Positions 1 to 3,261 of a stretch of DNA of 6,156 nt are shown here, in pieces; positions within the stretch are counted from its first letter, which is position 1; each line of letters opens with the position of its first letter. The notes under the pieces are model-generated. The model saw only the letters and a list, made by a program, of their open reading frames with translations. It did not search any database and had not been told where the DNA came from. The stretch is from NCBI GenBank assembly GCA_007135995.1, contig SLHU01000157.1, positions 1 through 6,156 of the forward strand, in the 5' to 3' direction. Position numbers and translations under genes: made by a program. The stretch is from Clostridiales bacterium. GTDB taxonomy: Bacteria > Bacillota > Clostridia > Saccharofermentanales > UBA5734.

Positions 1-186
1 AATCCAGGGCCGGTGCCAGGAACCAAGTTCTGCCGCGCAGTAAGTTTTCGGCTCTATCAGCATCGTTTTTAAGCCTTGTGCAGCCGCCTGTTCAGCCACA
101 GCAGTCCCCGCCATAGTCGCACCCAAAACAAGCAGATCAACCGATTGAATAACAGGCAATTGTTCGCCAAAGTTCACTTGCATCAT
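1..186 (-). CDS. FAD-dependent oxidoreductase, N-terminal fragment (cut by window edge)
   Basis: Only the first 62 codons are visible; the frame runs open to base 1. Residues 16-32 (VDLLVLGATMAGTAVAE) form a beta-strand, glycine loop and helix, as in the dinucleotide-binding Rossmann fold of FAD-dependent oxidoreductases. LLIE-like residues at 43-45 end in Glu45, where these proteins usually contact the adenosine ribose. The loop reads G-A-T-M-A-G, so the middle Gly of GxGxxG is Thr, a deviation. There is no signal peptide, so a cytoplasmic enzyme is likely. The start is the first of two adjacent ATG codons (184-186); AGGAAG (plus 195-200) sits 8 nt upstream, which suits it better than the second ATG. 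The fold call is fairly secure; substrate and subfamily (possibly the PF12831-type FAD oxidoreductases) cannot be decided from this fragment. Confidence 0.8.
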   Translation of the reverse strand, partial: MMQVNFGEQLPVIQSVDLLVLGATMAGTAVAEQAAAQGLKTMLIEPKTYCAAELGSWHRPWI

Positions 187-191
187 GTGTT

Positions 192-257
192 TCACTTCCT
201 TACATAGGGTACCAGGTACCAAAACGGAAGCAGCGGCAGATATACGCTGCTATACAT
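192..257 (-). CDS. possible 21-codon leader peptide (uORF) before the FAD oxidoreductase
   Basis: An ATG (255-257) opens 21 codons encoding a hydrophobic, Tyr/Leu/Pro-rich peptide beginning MYSSVYLPLL and ending YVRK. The TGA (192-194) lies 5 nt before the oxidoreductase ATG, so the oxidoreductase Shine-Dalgarno site lies inside this frame and the two could be translationally coupled. Against it: the only upstream purine tract is GAGG, 3 nt before the ATG, which is too close for efficient initiation. A frame this short arises easily by chance, and the promoter candidate at 249-282 would start transcription downstream of this ATG. Speculative. Confidence 0.18.
   Translation of the reverse strand: MYSSVYLPLLPFWYLVPYVRK
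208..220. repeat. perfect 13-bp palindrome before the FAD oxidoreductase
   Basis: GGTACC-A-GGTACC is both a direct and an inverted repeat, 8 bp upstream of the AGGAAG ribosome-binding site of the minus-strand oxidoreductase. A second dyad, GCAGCG/CGCTGC (230-250, 9-nt loop), lies just beyond it. Either could be an operator or a small hairpin in the 5' untranslated RNA. No regulator is encoded in the window to pair with it. Confidence 0.35.
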
Positions 258-282
258 TGTCCTCGCGATCGGTGTTTGTCAA
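249..282 (-). promoter_or_regulatory. tentative promoter of the FAD oxidoreductase
   Basis: The minus strand carries a perfect TTGACA (plus 277-282). The -10 box is poor: GACAAT (256-261) after a 15-bp spacer, or TATAGC (249-254) after 22 bp, both outside the usual 16-18 bp. Location about 60-70 bp before the start codon is sensible. The weak -10 could mean an activator-dependent promoter, or that the real promoter lies farther upstream with a long leader. Confidence 0.25.
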
Positions 283-396
283 CCCTCCCAGTCTAAACCT
301 GCGGCTTAGAAGGGGCTTGCGCACGATTGTTTTGGTCAAATCACATATTGTTCTTTTTCTATCGTACTCTCCAGCAGTAAACTGCAAAACTCTCCA

Positions 397-493
397 AGCC
401 GCAAAGCCGCATGTGTCTTTTCAGGCGAGTTCCTCAGGCACAAAGTGCCTGGGACCTGTTCGAGCCGGGAAAGATATATGCGGCTGCAAGGCT
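397..493 (+). ncRNA. candidate structured RNA: long rod-like inverted repeat
   Basis: In plus-strand RNA, bases 405-422 pair without interruption with 468-485 (18 bp, three of them G-U). Inside, after one A-G mismatch, GGC (424-426) pairs with GCC (464-466), and the tip is a 7-bp hairpin CAGGCAC/GTGCCTG with an AAA loop (435-451). Outside, AGCC (397-400) pairs with GGCU (490-493), separated from the main stem by GCAA on each side. The three G-U pairs become A-C mismatches in minus-strand RNA, so the pairing favours a plus-strand transcript. I see no clear plus-strand promoter or U-rich terminator around it. It may instead be part of a minus-strand leader, or a remnant repeat element. Pairing is seen directly; RNA function is inferred. 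Confidence 0.3.
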
Positions 494-601
494 ACACAAC
501 TTTTACACAAATCAGAAAATATCGGGTATATTAAATGCCAGAGAAAAGGTCCCAGCAGACGGATCGCCAGTCCGTGCTTATCGTTGCAAACCAAAACAGG
601 A

Positions 602-662
602 CATCATAACGTTACAATGTTACAACGTCTTGATGTTTGATGATACATCTTATGATCAAACA
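602..662 (-). terminator. two abutting AT-rich hairpins after the nitroreductase; weak terminator candidate
   Basis: The first dyad, 634-662, begins about 10 nt after the nitroreductase stop codon. It has 12-bp arms with one mismatch (TGTTTGATgATA / TATgATCAAACA) around a 5-nt loop. The second, 602-635, has 12-bp arms matching at 10 of 12 positions around a 10-nt loop; the two overlap by 2 bp. Neither has a GC-rich stem or a clean T-run (the second is followed by TCCTGTTTTGG on the minus strand). They could aid termination or protect the 3' end. The TTGAT/ATCAA half-sites in 634-662 also resemble protein-binding dyads. Confidence 0.35.
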
Positions 663-671
663 AACGACTTC

Positions 672-1172
672 TCACCATCCGTTATAATGGACTCTTGACT
701 GATCAAACCGATCGGCTGGTTTCTTGCTTTCCGCCGGATAGCCGACCGGCAGAACTGCCAGCGGTATCACGCCCTCTGGCAGGTTAAGCAGTTTTCTAAG
801 CGGCTGAACGCGCTCTTCAACCGGAAACACACCCAGCCAGACGGAGCCAAGTCCAAGGTCATGTGCCATCAGCAGCATATTTTGTGTTGCCGCCGAGCAA
901 TCCTGTACCCAGTAACGCTCATGTTTTTCAAGCGATACATCGCCGCAGACAACAATCGCGCAGTTGGACTCCTTCAGCATTTGCGCGTAAGGATGAAAGG
1001 TCGTGATCTGATCTAACATCTCACGATCTCTGATCACGATAAAATGCCACGGCTGCTGGTTGCCAGCCGACGGCGCGGCCATACCTGCCCGGATGATTTG
1101 CTCAATTTGCTTTTCAGACACAGACTGATCGGTATATTTCCTGATGCTTCTTCGCTTAAATAGTACGTCCAT
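672..1172 (-). CDS. nitroreductase-family FMN oxidoreductase
   Basis: A 166-residue protein of the NADH oxidase/nitroreductase fold, at the short end for the family. These are dimeric cytoplasmic flavoproteins that transfer hydride from NAD(P)H through FMN to nitroaromatics, quinones, enones or flavins; the physiological substrate here is unknown. Visible motifs: RRSIRKY at 7-13, the usual N-terminal FMN-phosphate-binding Arg/Ser signature; APSAGNQQPW at 33-42, the typical FMN-contacting loop; GLGSVWLG at 107-114; PVGYPAE at 142-148; and the family-like end RVHYNGW. The ATG (1170-1172) is preceded by AAGGAGGTA (plus 1177-1185), a near-perfect ribosome-binding site with about 6 nt from its GGAGG core to the ATG, which fixes the start. 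It has its own upstream promoter candidate and is separated from both neighbours by long gaps, so it is probably monocistronic. Family assignment is secure; specific activity is not. Confidence 0.95.
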   Translation of the reverse strand: MDVLFKRRSIRKYTDQSVSEKQIEQIIRAGMAAPSAGNQQPWHFIVIRDREMLDQITTFHPYAQMLKESNCAIVVCGDVSLEKHERYWVQDCSAATQNMLLMAHDLGLGSVWLGVFPVEERVQPLRKLLNLPEGVIPLAVLPVGYPAESKKPADRFDQSRVHYNGW

Positions 1173-1517
1173 GTTGTACCTCCTTGGTGTTCAGGTGATG
1201 GCTTTGAACGTTTCTTTACCCGTTTGTCTTTCAATCCTTTTTCACATTCATGGTTCACAGAGCCGAGCAGATATGGGTTATGATTGGATTGTTTCTTCTG
1301 ATCCATAGCATCCATCGCAGGCAGTTCTGCAAGGCTGTTTTCTGACTGTCATCGCATTTATATTATAACAAACTTCACACAGTGTGACCCCTCTCCGTCC
1401 AGATCTTCGCTTGACGGGGCAGCCTCATAACTCAAAAAGGTTTTTGTGCGATTGATTATGTTAAATCATTCCTGCTATTCTCATTTTATCAAATCTGAGA
1501 TTTTTTGAGAAATGAAT
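1173..1517. other. 345-bp intergenic region with nitroreductase promoter and leader
   Basis: This gap separates the kinase stop from the nitroreductase start. It contains the nitroreductase promoter and palindrome (1362-1390), which imply a leader of about 180 nt ending in a strong ribosome-binding site. On the kinase side I see no convincing minus-strand terminator: TCTCA/TGAGA (1479-1500) is a 5-bp stem with a 12-nt loop whose T-run is on the plus strand. CCGTC/GACGG (1395-1417) lacks a T-run, and CAAAAAGGTTTTTG (near 1433-1446) is only an AT-rich palindrome. A minus-strand open frame starting at 1315 lacks a ribosome-binding site and runs out of frame into the nitroreductase, so I do not call it a gene. 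Confidence 0.6.
1362..1390 (-). promoter_or_regulatory. nitroreductase promoter with 13-bp operator-like palindrome
   Basis: The minus strand has a perfect -10 TATAAT (plus 1362-1367), about 190 bp upstream of the nitroreductase start. The -35 is weak at the expected 17-bp spacing (GGGTCA, plus 1385-1390). A perfect palindrome TCACAC-A-GTGTGA (1375-1387) fills the space between the two boxes and overlaps the -35. A repressor bound there would block RNA polymerase, consistent with the inducible control common for nitroreductases. The half-site order is opposite to the CRP type (TGTGA...TCACA). The sequence is clear; repression is an inference. Confidence 0.55.
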
Positions 1518-2894
1518 CTAATCTTCAGAAGATAAACAGGCCAACCCGAAAAGCGCGGCCCCGCAGGAAGCCTCTTCCAGAAACTTTGGCAGCACAACCG
1601 TCATGCCAAACGTTTTGGCCAGCACCTGCTGCAGCACTTTGTTTTTTCGCACAGCATTTCCCGAAGCGACTAAATACCGGGGTTTTCGTTCCAGAAAAGG
1701 TGCTGCGTCCTGGTAAAACTGAAATAACTCATGTGCTATACCACAAAGCGCAGCGTATACCATGTTTTCCGGTGTCAGGTTCTGATCACTAATCTGCTGA
1801 ATACTGCCAAGGACAGATGGATTAGCTCTGGTTCCGCAAAACTGAGTTGAAACTATAAGCTGAGCGTCAGGGTCTGTCTGGTTAACCCGGTCATACGCTT
1901 TTTCTGCGAGCTGGTTCAAAAGCGGATACAGCGGACGGTCCGGCGCGCCGGCACTCACCGCGATTTCTCTGAAGAATCGTTCTATCACAGCGTAAGCTCT
2001 GCCGCCACACAGCGAAGATCCTGCCAACAGAACTTTATTTTGAAGATACGGCCTGGCCTCCAGCCCGCAGCGGATCGGGCTGTTTGTCATCACAGAAAGC
2101 TGACTGCCTGTACCAATATTCACCAGAACGCTTGATTCCGGTTCTGAAACTGCCCCCAGAAAACTGGCCTGATTATCACCCAACGCGACAGAAACCGGGA
2201 TGCCGCGATAGCATCCAATCAGTTCATTTTGGTCCGTTACAGCCGGCAGCCAATGGGGATCAATCGACACGATTCGCAAGCTGTCCGCATCAAATGATCC
2301 TGTATCAAGGTTAAAACAGCCAAGGCTGGCCGCATTTGAACAATGTGATACCGGCGTTTTTTGCCCGGCGAGTCTCATTGTCAGATAGTCCATAATCGTG
2401 ACGATTTTACTTGCGTTTTCTGGTATCTGCTGATGAACCAAGTTGTAAAAATGCGTAACGAGACCAAATCCTGATGCCATCGGATACTTCGTTTTTGAAG
2501 TCAGATACTCACAATAAGATAAAGCATCCTGATAGCTAAGATCGCCGCGCTTGTCCTGCCAGGTAATCAGAGGAGAAACAGCTTCTCCTTCTGCGTTGAT
2601 ATAAAGAATGCCGTGCATTTGACCGGTCACACTGATCACCTGAAGATCAGGATAGCTGCTGATCGCCAGGTCAATCAGATCGAGCGCCTGACTGACAAGC
2701 GCGTCCGCGTCCTGGAGCGACTCATAAGCATACCGGCTTATCAAATTCGTGTTGTTGGGCCGCTCGAAAATCTCAACCATCTGATTTTGCCAGCTGTCGA
2801 TAACAGCCCCGCATATACTGGTGGTACCCAGGTCAAGGCCCAGGGCGAGAACACGTTTATCGTCTGTTTTTTTCGGGTCCAAAGCAGCTTCCAT
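1518..2894 (-). CDS. FGGY-family carbohydrate kinase, sedoheptulokinase-like
   Basis: A 458-residue kinase of the FGGY family in the ASKHA fold, ATP-dependent and cytoplasmic. Visible motifs: DLGTTS at 21-26 (first phosphate loop), GQMHG at 91-95, TWQDKRG at 111-117, LGDNQAS at 238-244 with Asp240 as the expected catalytic base, NIGTGSQ at 259-265 (second phosphate loop), VASGNAVRKN at 409-418 (adenosine site) and EEASCGAALFG at 440-450. GQMHG...TWQD, SGFG (141-144), SNAAS (186-190) and ALGDxQAS resemble sedoheptulokinase (SHPK/CARKL) more than xylulokinase or glycerol kinase, so sedoheptulose to sedoheptulose 7-phosphate is the best guess; another ketose is possible. The ATG at 2892-2894 has GGAG 10 nt upstream; an in-frame TTG at 2901-2903 is only 1 nt from that site, so I reject it. 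No sugar transporter or pentose-phosphate gene is adjacent. Family secure, substrate moderate. Confidence 0.9.
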   Translation of the reverse strand: MEAALDPKKTDDKRVLALGLDLGTTSICGAVIDSWQNQMVEIFERPNNTNLISRYAYESLQDADALVSQALDLIDLAISSYPDLQVISVTGQMHGILYINAEGEAVSPLITWQDKRGDLSYQDALSYCEYLTSKTKYPMASGFGLVTHFYNLVHQQIPENASKIVTIMDYLTMRLAGQKTPVSHCSNAASLGCFNLDTGSFDADSLRIVSIDPHWLPAVTDQNELIGCYRGIPVSVALGDNQASFLGAVSEPESSVLVNIGTGSQLSVMTNSPIRCGLEARPYLQNKVLLAGSSLCGGRAYAVIERFFREIAVSAGAPDRPLYPLLNQLAEKAYDRVNQTDPDAQLIVSTQFCGTRANPSVLGSIQQISDQNLTPENMVYAALCGIAHELFQFYQDAAPFLERKPRYLVASGNAVRKNKVLQQVLAKTFGMTVVLPKFLEEASCGAALFGLACLSSED

Positions 2895-2921
2895 TATGAA
2901 CAATCTCCATACACTCAGATC

Positions 2922-2937
2922 ATGCTGCGATCAGCAT
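2922..2937. repeat. proximal ATGCTG/CAGCAT dyad in the kinase leader
   Basis: A perfect 6-bp inverted repeat ATGCTG-CGAT-CAGCAT lies about 27 bp upstream of the kinase ATG and 13 bp before its GGAG site. Its arms match the outer arms of the larger dyad at 3044-3087. It may be a second binding site for the same protein, or a hairpin in the 5' untranslated RNA. Confidence 0.4.
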
Positions 2938-3008
2938 TGACGGTGTTAACGCTTTTAATACTGTCATCACTGTTAAGACTGATCGCACTTCCGTTTACAC
3001 CTTATATG

Positions 3009-3038
3009 ATTATACTGCTCTATTGCTGTGCTGCTCAA
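3009..3038 (-). promoter_or_regulatory. promoter of the carbohydrate kinase
   Basis: On the minus strand TTGAGC (plus 3033-3038) is followed after 18 bp by a perfect TATAAT (3009-3014). It matches the sigma-A consensus at 4 of 6 and 6 of 6 positions. Transcription would begin near 3002, giving a leader of roughly 107 nt. The large dyad at 3044-3087 starts 6 bp upstream of the -35. Confidence 0.6.
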
Positions 3039-3043
3039 TAATA

Positions 3044-3087
3044 ATGCTGCAGAACATTATACGTCATTGTATAACAATCTGCAGCAT
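3044..3087. repeat. 44-bp compound dyad upstream of the kinase promoter
   Basis: Outer arms ATGCTGCAGA (3044-3053) and TCTGCAGCAT (3078-3087) are perfect 10-bp inverted repeats. After 3 unpaired bases on each side, inner arms TTATAC (3057-3062) and GTATAA (3069-3074) pair perfectly around GTCATT. Total 16 paired positions in 44 bp. Its centre lies near -63 relative to the predicted kinase start, where activators often bind. As RNA on the minus strand it would form a hairpin followed by TTATTATT, so a role as terminator for the upstream surface-protein gene is also possible. Confidence 0.5.
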
Positions 3088-3218
3088 AAGTTGAAAGTTT
3101 GCTTGACTGAAGCAGAGCAATTGCTGTGAATATTATGTCTCAAACGCTATAATCTACAGTCATGTGTATCGTACATATTCTGCGAACATAACAAACGAAT
3201 CCATTGAAAATAAATAAC

Positions 3219-3239
3219 GCGTCAGGCGTCAGGCGTCAG
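3219..3239. repeat. three tandem GCGTCAG heptamers
   Basis: Three exact head-to-tail copies of GCGTCAG, followed by a degenerate fourth (GCATCAT), lie about 22 bp downstream of the surface-protein stop codon. On the minus strand they read CTGACGC and are followed by an AT-rich stretch. Function unknown; a replication-slippage microrepeat is the simplest explanation. Confidence 0.7.
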
Positions 3240-3261
3240 GCATCATCTGCCCGGTCCTGAT

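Larger units (their letters stand above)
187..671. other. 485-bp intergenic region rich in inverted repeats
   Basis: This is the gap between the nitroreductase stop and the FAD oxidoreductase start. I see no convincing protein gene in it; two plus-strand open frames (185-640 and 411-698) lack a ribosome-binding site and resemble no family. It holds two AT-rich hairpins just after the nitroreductase (602-662), a small hairpin ACGGA/TCCGT near 558-574, a long imperfect inverted repeat (397-493), a palindrome GCAGTAAACTGC (374-385) between two ACTCTCCA direct repeats (366-373 and 389-396), a stem-loop at 280-319, and a promoter-like TTGACA and two short dyads near the oxidoreductase start. I could not match it to any riboswitch or T-box consensus I know. 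Confidence 0.6.
2895..3261. other. 367-bp intergenic region: kinase promoter and flanking dyads
   Basis: This gap lies between the surface-protein stop and the kinase start. It holds a strong minus-strand promoter (3009-3038), a 44-bp dyad just upstream of it (3044-3087), a smaller dyad with the same arms near the kinase ribosome-binding site (2922-2937), and three heptamer repeats after the surface-protein stop (3219-3239). A further 9-bp inverted repeat TGCGATCAG/CTGATCGCA (2926-2934 and 2979-2987) could form a stem in the kinase leader. I see no good terminator for the surface-protein gene. No protein gene is convincing here. Confidence 0.6.

Noticed and set aside
187..600. T-box, glycine, THF or cobalamin riboswitch in the oxidoreductase leader
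   Set aside because: Short pieces such as GGAGAGTA resemble parts of known aptamers, but none of the other conserved segments follow in the right order, so I do not claim a known class.
185..698. Two overlapping plus-strand open frames in the gap before the oxidoreductase
   Set aside because: No ribosome-binding site, compositionally unlike a real protein, no recognisable domain, and the region is explained better by inverted repeats.
1034..1315. Minus-strand 93-codon open frame beginning in the nitroreductase leader
   Set aside because: It has no ribosome-binding site, overlaps the nitroreductase out of frame, resembles no family, and its second half is simply the nitroreductase read in another frame.
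1479..1506. Hairpin plus T-run (TCTCA/TGAGA then TTTTTT) as a terminator
   Set aside because: The stem is only 5 bp with a 12-nt loop, and the T-run is on the plus strand, where no gene ends.
2901..2903. TTG as kinase start, giving 461 residues
   Set aside because: The GGAG ribosome-binding site is only 1 nt away from TTG but 10 nt from the downstream ATG (2892-2894).
2939..2966. Short ATG frame (about 15 codons) in the kinase leader
   Set aside because: No ribosome-binding site precedes its ATG, and such short frames are expected by chance.
3148..3153. Plus-strand TATAAT as a promoter facing the surface-protein gene
   Set aside because: No acceptable -35 at 16-18 bp spacing and no plus-strand gene downstream; likely chance in AT-rich DNA.
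3219..3239. Tandem heptamers as a CRISPR array or origin iterons
   Set aside because: Units are 7 bp with no spacers and only three copies; there are no cas or replication genes nearby.
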